Shown here one piece after another: positions 1 to 5,931 of a stretch of DNA of 7,184 nt (within the stretch, counting starts at the first letter, position 1; each line of letters opens with the position of its first letter). Under the pieces are notes generated by a model. That model was not told the DNA's origin and did not search any database. It was given only the letters and a program-made list of their open reading frames with translations. Both the position numbers and the translations under genes were made by a program. Source of the DNA: an uncultured Chloroflexota bacterium (lineage in GTDB: Bacteria; Chloroflexota; Limnocylindria; Limnocylindrales; CSP1-4); contig CAIYZX010000239.1 in NCBI GenBank assembly GCA_903930745.1, positions 1-7,184 of the forward strand. The letters run 5' to 3'.

Positions 1-615
1 CCCCAGGGCGCCCTCGCCGCCGCGCAGTCCGTGGCGCCCGGCGTTGATGTCCGGCTCATCGCGGCACGCGAGGGAACCGGCGTGGAGGCCCTTGCCCGGG
101 ACCACCTGGGTGCCGGGACCACCGCCGTGGTGCTGGGATCCTCCGGAGCCGGCAAGTCCACCCTGCTCAACGCCCTCCTGGGCGAGGCGCGGGCCCGGAC
201 CGGCGCCGTCCGCTCGGACGACGCCAAGGGCCGGCACACCACCACCCACCGAGAACTCCACCGCCTCCCGGGCGGCGGACTGCTCATCGACACCCCGGGG
301 ATCCGGTCCCTGGGCGTCGCCGGTGCGGACGAGGGCCTTGGCACGGCCTTCGCCGACGTCATCGATCTCGCGTCCGGCTGCCGCTTCGCCGACTGCCGCC
401 ACGAGGGCGAGCCGGGCTGCGAGGTGCTGGCGGCCGTGGCGGACGGGCGCCTGGACGAGGACCGGCTGGCGTCCCACCGCAAGCTGGAGCGGGAGGCGGC
501 CCACGTGGCACGCCAGTCGGACCGGCTGCTCCGGGAGGCGGAGGCCAAGCGCTGGAGGGCCATCCACAAGTCCGCGCAGGCGCACATGGCGCACAAGTAC
601 GGGAGCGGCCGATGA
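1..615 (+). CDS. rsgA: RsgA, ribosome small-subunit GTPase (5' truncated by window edge)
   Basis: C-terminal 204 residues of a circularly permuted GTPase that acts late in 30S subunit maturation; the reading frame is open to base 1, so the gene begins upstream. Visible parts in order (residues of the fragment): a G5-like stretch near 21-31, the Walker A/G1 motif GSSGAGKST at 46-54, the switch region GRHTTTH at 77-83, the G3 motif DTPG at 97-100, and the RsgA zinc-binding set C127, C132, H134, C140. A basic helical tail (about 155-204) follows, as is usual in the family. The OB-fold and the NKxD G4 motif must lie outside the window; in this family G4 precedes G1, so their absence is not a defect. 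The TGA stop overlaps the next gene's ATG (ATGA), which implies translational coupling to the GNAT genes. The assignment is secure because permuted motif order plus the CxxxxCxHxxxxxC finger is specific to RsgA/YjeQ. Confidence 0.95.
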   Translation, partial: PQGALAAAQSVAPGVDVRLIAAREGTGVEALARDHLGAGTTAVVLGSSGAGKSTLLNALLGEARARTGAVRSDDAKGRHTTTHRELHRLPGGGLLIDTPGIRSLGVAGADEGLGTAFADVIDLASGCRFADCRHEGEPGCEVLAAVADGRLDEDRLASHRKLEREAAHVARQSDRLLREAEAKRWRAIHKSAQAHMAHKYGSGR

Positions 616-1655
616 CGCCCGCCGGCACCACGCCGCCCCCGGCGCCCTTCGGCGGGTTCACGTTCCGCCGCTGGGCCGGCTTCGAGGACATCGCCGGGAT
701 GGTGGCCGCCAACAACCGTCTCCGGCAACACGTTGGCGTCCTGGAGCCGGTTGACGAGGCCGGGATGGGACACCGGTACGCCACGCTCGTGAACTCCGAG
801 CCCCGGGCGGACTGCCTGGTCGCCGAGCGCGAGGGGGAGATCGTGGGCTACGGGCGCATCGAGTGGCAGGACTGGCTCTCCGGGGAGCGGATCTGGGACC
901 TCACGCTGGTCGCGGAGCCGTCCACCTGGGGGACCGGACTCGCGGAGGCGATCGTGGCCTGGTGCGAGCGCCGCTGCCTGGACGTCGCCGCGGCGCTGCC
1001 GCCCACGGAGCGCGAGGAGCGGCTGCTCGCCTTTGAGCTGGGCGGGAACGAGGAGCTGACCCGCGTGCTCCACGGGATGGGCTACCGCGAGGTGCGCCGC
1101 TTCGCGGAGATGCTCCGGGACAGCCTGGACGGCGTCGAGTCGCCGGCGGTCCCGTCGGACTACGAGCTGCGCTCCCCCGAGGAGCATGAGCTGCCGGCCG
1201 TCTGGACCTCCCTGATCGAAGCGTTCGCCGAGCACTGGGGCGAGCGCACGGCCGAGGAGCAGGATCCCGTCACCTGGTGGGGCGACCCGAGGTTCCGGCG
1301 TGATCTCGTCGTGGTGGCCTGGTGGCGCGATCCCGCCGATCCGGGCGCTCCGCCCATCCCCGCTGCCGCCGTCACCGGCTACCTGGACGCGGATCGGGGC
1401 CCGGAGCATCCGCCGCGCGGTCTCGTTGAGTCCGTGCTCACGCTGCCGGAGCATCGGCGGCAGGGGCTCGCCGAGGCCACGATCCTGGAGCTGTTGGGCC
1501 GCCTCCAGCGGGCGGGCGCCACCTCCGCCTACCTGGACGTGGACACGTCCAACGCCACCGGCGCCCTCCGCCTCTACGAGCGGTGCGGCTTCCGGACCAC
1601 CACCGTGAGTCGCGCCTATGCCAGGCCGCTCGCCGCCGCCACGAGGACCCCATGA
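612..1655 (+). CDS. Double-domain GNAT family N-acetyltransferase (first paralog)
   Basis: A 347-aa protein predicted to move an acyl group from acyl-CoA to an amine; the substrate cannot be read from sequence. It has two GNAT-like halves. The N-terminal half (about 17-170) carries a weak motif A, WGTGLA at 106-111, where the usual Q/R at the first position is Trp. The C-terminal half (about 184-340) has a good acetyl-CoA loop, R282-R-Q-G-L-A287, and the typical TGALRLYERCGF stretch at 316-327. The N-terminal half may therefore be structural and the C-terminal half catalytic (inference). The ATG at 612 overlaps the rsgA stop, with GGGAG at 601-605 six bases upstream, which supports this start. 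Its own stop overlaps the next gene's ATG. It shares an EAFxxHWG signature (203-210) with the downstream paralog. The two-domain plan recalls mycothiol synthase MshD, but I see no basis for assigning that activity. Confidence 0.85.
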   Translation: MTPAGTTPPPAPFGGFTFRRWAGFEDIAGMVAANNRLRQHVGVLEPVDEAGMGHRYATLVNSEPRADCLVAEREGEIVGYGRIEWQDWLSGERIWDLTLVAEPSTWGTGLAEAIVAWCERRCLDVAAALPPTEREERLLAFELGGNEELTRVLHGMGYREVRRFAEMLRDSLDGVESPAVPSDYELRSPEEHELPAVWTSLIEAFAEHWGERTAEEQDPVTWWGDPRFRRDLVVVAWWRDPADPGAPPIPAAAVTGYLDADRGPEHPPRGLVESVLTLPEHRRQGLAEATILELLGRLQRAGATSAYLDVDTSNATGALRLYERCGFRTTTVSRAYARPLAAATRTP

Positions 1656-2671
1656 GCACCACCGCCCACGTCCCACCCGCCGGGCTCACGCTCCGTGTCG
1701 CCACGCCCGCGGACTGGGACACCATGGCCGCGCTGATGGACCGCTGCAGGGCGGCCGACGGCGTGGACGAGGTGCGCACCGGCGCCGCCCTGGCGGACGA
1801 GTTCCCGGAGAGCGACTTCTTCACCCTCGCCCGCGACAGCCTGGTCGCCGAGCTTGACGGCGTGCCCGTGGGCTGGGGCATGGCGTACCGCGTGGAGCGA
1901 GGAGACCTGCTCGTCGGCGAGATGATGGGCGTTGTGGAGCCCTCGCTCCGCGGACGTGGCATCGGCACTGCGATCTGGCGGGCGAACGCCGCGCGCCTGG
2001 CCCGGGAGATGGAGCAGGACCCGCGCGAGGGGAACCGCGAGCTCCGGTCCTACGCGCTCGAGGTGGAGACCCACGACATCCACCTGCTGCAGAGCCAGGG
2101 CTACACGCCCGTCCGCTACGGCTTCGAGATGCGGCGCACACTCGGCGGCCCGCTGCCGGAGCACCCGCTCCCGGACGGCCTCGTGATGCGCCAGGCGGTG
2201 GAGCCGGAGTACCGCGCCATCTTCGACGCGGACGCCGAGGCGTTCCAGGACCACTGGGGCCATCGCGCCAAGACGGAGGGCGACTACCAGTCGCGCTTCT
2301 ACGGCGTGGAGGTGGACCCGGCGCTGTACGTGGTGGCATGGGACGGCGACCAGGTCGCAGGCAGCGTCATGAACTCCATCTTCGCCGACGAGAACGCGGC
2401 GCTGGGCATCCGCCGTGGCTGGCTGGAGCACGTGTCCGTCCGCCGGCCGTGGCGCGGCAGGGGCGTGGCGAAGGCGCTGTGCGCCGCCTCGTTCCGGCTT
2501 CTGCGTGACCAGGGGATGGACGAGGCGTGGCTGGGCGTGGACGGCGAGAACCCCACGGGCGCGCTCCAGCTGTACGAGGGCCTGGGCTTCTCGGTGGTCC
2601 GCCGCTGGGCGGCGTACGGACGGCCCGTGGATCGGCCCGCTCCCGACGGGTGGCGCAGCGGCGACGCGTAG
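1652..2671 (+). CDS. Double-domain GNAT family N-acetyltransferase (second paralog)
   Basis: A 339-aa paralog of the preceding gene, also built of two GNAT halves and predicted to be cytoplasmic. Here both acetyl-CoA loops look intact: R100-G-R-G-I-G105 in the N-terminal half and R268-G-R-G-V-A273 in the C-terminal half. The latter is preceded by LEHVSVRRPW and followed by PTGALQLYEGLGF at 301-313. The EAFQDHWG signature lies at 196-203, matching EAFAEHWG in the neighbour. The frame is open further upstream to 1583, but the ATG at 1652 is preferred: it forms an ATGA overlap with the previous stop, has GAGG at 1643-1646 at suitable spacing, and the residues encoded before it resemble nothing in the family. 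The gene ends 38 bases before the convergent MBL gene. Family assignment is strong; the acceptor substrate is unknown. Confidence 0.86.
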   Translation: MSTTAHVPPAGLTLRVATPADWDTMAALMDRCRAADGVDEVRTGAALADEFPESDFFTLARDSLVAELDGVPVGWGMAYRVERGDLLVGEMMGVVEPSLRGRGIGTAIWRANAARLAREMEQDPREGNRELRSYALEVETHDIHLLQSQGYTPVRYGFEMRRTLGGPLPEHPLPDGLVMRQAVEPEYRAIFDADAEAFQDHWGHRAKTEGDYQSRFYGVEVDPALYVVAWDGDQVAGSVMNSIFADENAALGIRRGWLEHVSVRRPWRGRGVAKALCAASFRLLRDQGMDEAWLGVDGENPTGALQLYEGLGFSVVRRWAAYGRPVDRPAPDGWRSGDA

Positions 2672-2709
2672 GCCCGGGTCCGTTCCGGTGCGCGGTCCAG
2701 GACGGTTGC

Positions 2710-3354
2710 CTAGAAGGGCAGCCGCCCCTGCGCCTTGACCAGCTCCATCCACGGTCGCTCGCGGCCGATCGTGGTGGCGGCGCCGTGTCCCGGCAGGACC
2801 GCCAGCGCGTCGTCCATGCCGGCGAGGCGGCCGATGGACTCCACCATCAGCTCCGGTGACCCGCCCGGGAAGTCCACCCTCCCCCACCCGCCAGGGAACA
2901 GCGTGTCCCCCGAGTAGAGGCGGCCGGCATCCTCGTCCAGGAGGCAGACGGACCCCTCCGTGTGGCCCGGCGTGTGCAGCACGCGCAGGCGGATGGCGCC
3001 CACGCGCACCTCGCCGCCCTCGGCCAGCTCCACCGCGGGCACGCACGGCGTGATGGGGAACGGCGCGTAGAGCGGCTGCGGGTTGAGCAGGCGGTGGACG
3101 TCGTGGGCATGGACCGCGATGGGGGCGCCCGTATGCTCCGACAGGGCCGCGTTGTCGCCCATGTGGTCCCAGTGGCCGTGCGTGGTGACGATCATCTTGA
3201 GCGTCCAGCCACGGGCGGCCAGCAGGTCCGTGACGTAGCCCACGCACGGCGTGGCCGTGTCGATGGCGATCGCCTCGCGCGTTCGCACGTCCGCGAGGAT
3301 GTGCAGGTTGGTCTTGAGGGGGCCGATGACGGCGGTGAGACGCTCCAACTCCAT
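2710..3354 (-). CDS. MBL-fold metallo-hydrolase, glyoxalase II-like
   Basis: A 214-aa metallo-beta-lactamase-fold hydrolase, a normal length for the short glyoxalase-II-like group (GloC/YcbL type), which typically hydrolyses thioesters such as S-lactoylglutathione or other thiol adducts. All expected metal ligands are visible: THGHWDH with H59, H61, D63 and H64; H131 in HTPGHT; D150 in SGDTLF; and H190 in LPGHG. The start chosen is the ATG at 3354, because family similarity begins at MELERL (TNLHIL follows at 15-20). An in-frame ATG at 3420 would add 22 Arg/Cys-rich residues unlike the family. No convincing Shine-Dalgarno precedes 3354, so a leaderless message is possible. The gene converges with the GNAT operon and diverges from the 81-aa gene. 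The physiological thiol substrate cannot be inferred. Confidence 0.88.
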   Translation of the reverse strand: MELERLTAVIGPLKTNLHILADVRTREAIAIDTATPCVGYVTDLLAARGWTLKMIVTTHGHWDHMGDNAALSEHTGAPIAVHAHDVHRLLNPQPLYAPFPITPCVPAVELAEGGEVRVGAIRLRVLHTPGHTEGSVCLLDEDAGRLYSGDTLFPGGWGRVDFPGGSPELMVESIGRLAGMDDALAVLPGHGAATTIGRERPWMELVKAQGRLPF

Positions 3355-3440
3355 GCGCCGAGTGTCGCACGGGATGCGGGACCTGCGGCACTGGCCCTCA
3401 CCGCTCGGGGCGCGCAGCATCCGGAGTGGAGGTGGTCGCC
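3355..3440. promoter_or_regulatory. Divergent intergenic region holding promoters for both flanking genes
   Basis: The 86 bases between the divergent starts of the MBL hydrolase and the 81-aa protein must contain, or lie close to, promoters for both. On the plus strand a weak sigma70-like pair can be drawn: TGGCCC at 3392-3397 and CAGCAT at 3415-3420, with 17-base spacing and three of six matches each. On the minus strand a GACACT hexamer ends six bases before the MBL ATG, compatible with a leaderless start but poor as a -10 box. Neither is strong. The regulatory role rests mainly on gene orientation. No operator-like palindrome was recognised. Confidence 0.3.
3428..3433 (+). promoter_or_regulatory. 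Strong ribosome binding site that fixes the start of the 81-aa gene
   Basis: GGAGGT lies seven bases before the ATG at 3441, near-ideal complementarity and spacing. It decides in favour of that ATG over the in-frame GTG at 3426, which would sit upstream of and across this site. It is also the best evidence that the small gene is really translated. Confidence 0.75.
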
Positions 3441-3686
3441 ATGACAGCAGCGATCCACATCAAGGCCAAGATCACACCCTGGGACGACACCGAGTTCGTG
3501 AAGGCGTTCGAGCGTGCCCGGGATGATGTTCATGCGGCCGGCCTCCCGGACGGCGCCAAGGCGGGCTACCGGGTCCAGCACCTGCTCCGTGAGGCGGGCT
3601 ACCCCAACGCAACGGTGGATGTGATCGCGACGGTCGCCGAGGCCCTGCAGCACGAATGGCACTGGATGGTGCGACGCGACGGCTGA
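3441..3686 (+). CDS. Small protein of unknown function (81 aa)
   Basis: I do not recognise a named family. The product is 81 residues, soluble, with no signal peptide, membrane segment or Cys. An N-terminal beta-like stretch (MTAAIHIKAKITPW, 1-14) is followed by a charged helix (about 15-33), a Gly/Pro/Asp linker (34-41), a helix (about 42-52), and a compact C-terminal segment (AGYPNATVDV 52-61, then a helix ending EWHWMVRRDG 72-81). The Trp/His-rich end looks like a structured conserved tail rather than random coding (inference). Support for the gene: GGAGGT seven bases upstream of the ATG, ordinary amino-acid composition unlike shadow frames in this DNA, and good fit between two neighbours. 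It is transcribed away from the MBL gene and appears monocistronic, with a strong hairpin 37 bases after the stop. No function is offered. Confidence 0.75.
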   Translation: MTAAIHIKAKITPWDDTEFVKAFERARDDVHAAGLPDGAKAGYRVQHLLREAGYPNATVDVIATVAEALQHEWHWMVRRDG

Positions 3687-3696
3687 CAGGCAGCCG
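3680..3696 (+). other. Small hairpin overlapping the stop codon of the 81-aa gene
   Basis: CGGCTG (3680-3685) pairs perfectly with CAGCCG (3691-3696) around a 5-base loop; the TGA stop (3684-3686) lies partly in the left arm and partly in the loop. A second small hairpin follows directly: GGGTC (3701-3705) with GACCC (3710-3714) and a TCGG loop. Alone these stems are short for such GC-rich DNA, but they stand in line with the much longer stem at 3724-3753. Confidence 0.4.
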
Positions 3697-3723
3697 CGAC
3701 GGGTCTCGGGACCCCCATGCGAA

Positions 3724-3753
3724 GAGGCCGGTCGTTCGGGAACGGCCGGCCTC
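3724..3753. terminator. Bidirectional hairpin terminator between convergent genes
   Basis: GAGGCCGGTCGTTC (3724-3737) faces GAACGGCCGGCCTC (3740-3753): a 14-base inverted repeat with one T/G position that becomes a U-G wobble in the plus-strand RNA. The innermost pairs must open to form a loop. It lies 37 bases beyond the stop of the 81-aa gene and 54 bases beyond the coxG-like stop on the other strand, so it is well placed to end both transcripts. No T-tract follows on either strand, so this is a U-less hairpin of the kind proposed for high-GC bacteria, not a classical intrinsic terminator. Confidence 0.6.
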
Positions 3754-3807
3754 GGTGGTTCGATGGAGGCCGCGGGGGGCCTTCGGCGGACATGACGCCC
3801 GCGGCGC

Positions 3808-4251
3808 TCAACCGGCCTCGAGCTTCGCCCGGATGCACTCGAAGGTCTGGCCGATCATCTTGTTGGCCGTGCCCTCGATCATCCGCGCGCCCACGGACGC
3901 CAGGGTGCCCGCGATGTGGACATCGGCCGCCCACTCCATGGTGGTGGGACCCTCGTCCGGCCCGGAGAGCGCCATCGACGCCGTGGCGTCAACCGCGGAT
4001 CCCGGCGCCATTCCGTGGGCCTTGAGGATCGCGAGCTCCGGCTCCCTGCGCTCCGCCACCGTCATGTCCACGGCGAACCGCGCGCTGATGAAGCCCACGC
4101 CCACCTTCGCCTTCGCCTTGAAGTGGTCGGCGTCCACCACCTCGATGGACTCCACGCCCGGGCCACAGGAGCCCACCTGCTGCGGATCCATGAGGAAGGT
4201 CCACACGCGGGCGCGCGGGGCGGCGATGGCGACGGTGCCCTTGAACTGCAT
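3808..4251 (-). CDS. coxG: CoxG-like SRPBCC protein (carbon monoxide dehydrogenase subunit G family)
   Basis: A 147-aa protein with an SRPBCC (START-like) fold matching the CoxG family along its whole length. Family hallmarks are RVWTFLMDPQQVGSCGPGVE at 15-34, the KAKAKVGVGFISARF block at 45-59, SAVDATASMAL at 85-95, and the helix GARMIEGTANKMIGQTF at 121-137. CoxG proteins accompany molybdenum CO dehydrogenases and related hydroxylases; work in mycobacteria implicates CoxG in carrying menaquinone between the membrane and the enzyme. This copy ends at the fold and has no C-terminal hydrophobic anchor. The ATG at 4251 is chosen because GGAGG (plus-strand 4256-4260) sits four bases upstream and family similarity starts at MQFKG; the longer open frame upstream is not family-like. 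It is the last gene of the minus-strand block, 85 bases after capA. A generic SRPBCC role remains possible because no CODH subunit gene is in view. Confidence 0.88.
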   Translation of the reverse strand: MQFKGTVAIAAPRARVWTFLMDPQQVGSCGPGVESIEVVDADHFKAKAKVGVGFISARFAVDMTVAERREPELAILKAHGMAPGSAVDATASMALSGPDEGPTTMEWAADVHIAGTLASVGARMIEGTANKMIGQTFECIRAKLEAG

Positions 4252-4336
4252 ACGGCCTCCGTAGGGAGCACGGACCGGGGATCGACAGGATGTGAGGCGG
4301 AAGCCTACGCGATGGGCGGGGTCCCGTGCGCGGCTG
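4252..4336 (-). promoter_or_regulatory. Structured leader between the CapA gene and coxG
   Basis: This 85-base gap is the only sizeable one in the minus-strand block. An imperfect inverted repeat spans it: GCACGGACC (4268-4276) against GGTCCCGTGC (4320-4329), with one bulged base. Inside it is a 4-bp hairpin, AGGC (4295-4298) with GCCT (4303-4306). Next to the coxG start, CTCC (4257-4260) pairs with GGAG (4265-4268) around a 4-base loop, which on the minus-strand RNA would mask the Shine-Dalgarno. No clear -35/-10 pair was seen. It may act as an end for the upstream transcript, a leader for coxG, or neither; short stems are common by chance at this GC content. Confidence 0.3.
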
Positions 4337-5929
4337 TCACGGAGCGCCGAAGCCCGTCGATGCGGCGGCGATCTGCCGCAGGAGCCGCGAACCCCCACCG
4401 GCCGGCGCCAGCAGGTTGAGCTGCGAGCGGTCCACCACCACCGTGGGCACGAGGCTCACCTGGACAGCGCGCCGCCCGGCGAACGTGACCTCCACGAGCA
4501 TCGCCTCCTGCGTGCGCTCGTCGTGATTGAGGTCGAACAGCAGGTCGCCCATGGACCACGCCACGAGGCGGCCGGACCGGAGCGCCACCGGTCCCGCCCA
4601 GTGCGAGTGGTTTCCCAGCACGAGGTCCGCACCCGCGTCGATCGCGGCCTGCGCCTGCGTCCTCTGCCGTGCGGTGGTCCCGTCCGTGTACTCCACGCCC
4701 CAGTGCGGCATGACCACCACCACGTCCGCGCCCGCGATCCGGGCGGCGCGGATGTCCGCGGTCATGATCCGCGTGTCCAGTGGGGCGGCGCCCGCGCGCG
4801 TGCCCTTGGCGTTCGCCGCCGTGCCCACGCCGTTGAAGCCCAGGATGGCGACCCTGACGCCGGCGATGGTCCGCCACGCCGGGCGCCGGGCCCGCGCCAG
4901 GTCCGCGCCGGCACCTGCATGGCCGATGCCAAGCTCGTCCAGGTGGCGGATCGTGTCCATGACGCCGGACCCGCCCGCGTTGCGGATGTGGTTGTTGGCC
5001 AGCGACACCACGTCGAACCCCGCCCGGTCCAGGCCCACGAGGAGCGACGGGTCCATGGAGAAGGTCAGGCCGTCCGGGTGCCAGGTGAAGTCGTCAGGGG
5101 CGGGACCCTCCAGGTTGGCGACGGCGAGGTCCGCGGCGACGAGCATGCGACGGGCGGCGGGGCGCGTGCCGTCGATGGTGGCCGCGCGCATGATCAGGAG
5201 ACCGGGCCAGCCGCAGCAGTACCGCGAGGTGACGTGGGCGAGGCCGCCGTTCCACGGGTAGTCCGGTCCCTTGCCGTCCAGCACGGCGCGGCGGTAGACC
5301 GAGCGCTCCAGGTTGACATCGCCGCCGGCGACCAGCGTCCAGGTGCTGGCGGGATCGAAGGCGGACGGGCGAGTGCCGGCGGGCTCCGGGACCAGGAGGG
5401 GCCAGGCGCCCAGCGCGTGGATGCGGCTGGTCCCGAAGAGCTGCACGCCGTCCACGGCGAGCGCACGGACCCGGAGCGTGACCTCGTCCGGGCGCAGAAG
5501 GCCGATGGTGCCAGGGGTTGTGGCGACGCGCTCCCGGATCTGCGACGCCGTCAGGATCGCCACGTTTGCGCCCGGCGTCACGCCGAGGAAGGCGGAGAGC
5601 GAGGCGAGGTCCTCCGCGGTGACGTAGACGGGCCGGGGGGCGGGTCCGGTGCCGGCCAGGGCGGTCGCCAGCGTTGCCCTGGAGATGCTCCGTGCCGTAG
5701 ACCAGAACCGGACGACGGGCACCAGTGGGACGAGGACGTCCCCGGCGGCGGCGATCGGGGTGGTGGGAACGCGTGCGAGGGCCACGGGCTGGGTGGGTGA
5801 CGTGACGGCGACCGGTGAGACGGATGCCTGCGGGTTCGAGGGCGGCGGGGCCGCACAGCCTGTGGAGACCAGCGCGAACGCGAGTGCGGAGACCAGCGCG
5901 AGCGAGCGTGCACGCGGCCGGCGGTCCAC
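4337..5929 (-). CDS. CapA-family (PGA_cap) putative lipoprotein with an extra N-terminal domain
   Basis: A 530-aa predicted lipoprotein. Residues 1-25 form a signal peptide: Arg-rich start, hydrophobic core LALVSALAFALV, then STGC with lipidated C25 (Ser at -3 is slightly unusual). A Pro/Ser/Thr linker (26-57) leads to a region at about 60-190 that resembles a small periplasmic-binding-protein-like domain (tentative). The CapA calcineurin-like phosphoesterase domain occupies about 196-500: AGGDVNLER 201-209, ANLEGP 271-276, SLANNH 309-314, MPHWGVEY 407-414, LGNHSHWAG 438-446, SMGDLLFD 459-466. Founding CapA proteins act in poly-gamma-glutamate capsule synthesis, but no other capsule genes are seen here. 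A stretch at 231-262 with a CCG motif (238-240) looks like an insert. The GTG at 5929, two bases after the methyltransferase stop, is chosen because it directly precedes the signal peptide; there is no good Shine-Dalgarno, so translation is probably coupled. A GTG at 5998 is the alternative. Confidence 0.88.
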   Translation of the reverse strand: MDRRPRARSLALVSALAFALVSTGCAAPPPSNPQASVSPVAVTSPTQPVALARVPTTPIAAAGDVLVPLVPVVRFWSTARSISRATLATALAGTGPAPRPVYVTAEDLASLSAFLGVTPGANVAILTASQIRERVATTPGTIGLLRPDEVTLRVRALAVDGVQLFGTSRIHALGAWPLLVPEPAGTRPSAFDPASTWTLVAGGDVNLERSVYRRAVLDGKGPDYPWNGGLAHVTSRYCCGWPGLLIMRAATIDGTRPAARRMLVAADLAVANLEGPAPDDFTWHPDGLTFSMDPSLLVGLDRAGFDVVSLANNHIRNAGGSGVMDTIRHLDELGIGHAGAGADLARARRPAWRTIAGVRVAILGFNGVGTAANAKGTRAGAAPLDTRIMTADIRAARIAGADVVVVMPHWGVEYTDGTTARQRTQAQAAIDAGADLVLGNHSHWAGPVALRSGRLVAWSMGDLLFDLNHDERTQEAMLVEVTFAGRRAVQVSLVPTVVVDRSQLNLLAPAGGGSRLLRQIAAASTGFGAP

Positions 5930-5931
5930 GC

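Noticed and set aside
1583..1651. Upstream extension of the second GNAT gene
   Set aside because: The 23 added residues overlap the first GNAT's coding end and are unlike the family; the ATGA junction at 1652 with GAGG upstream is better.
1883..2140. Possible identity of the GNAT genes as mycothiol synthase (mshD)
   Set aside because: Only the two-domain layout is shared; no other mycothiol gene is present and no MshD-specific signature was recognised.
2680..2705. Weak stem (CCGTTCC with GGACGG, 13-base loop) between the convergent GNAT and MBL genes
   Set aside because: Only about 6 bp with a bulge and no T-tract; such pairings are common by chance here, so it is not called a terminator.
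1616..3391. Long minus-strand open frame (591 codons) across the second GNAT gene and the MBL gene
   Set aside because: It is antisense to one clear gene and out of frame with another; its Arg/Pro/His/Gly-rich translation has no recognisable motif. Long stop-free shadows are expected in DNA this GC-rich.
4252..4398. Upstream extension of the coxG-like frame, with an Arg/Ser-rich N-terminus
   Set aside because: GGAGG just before ATG 4251 and the start of CoxG similarity there make the extension implausible; it would also run into the CapA gene.
4292..5800. Plus-strand open frame of 502 codons antisense to the CapA gene
   Set aside because: Composition is typical of a shadow frame, and the opposite strand carries a full set of CapA motifs.
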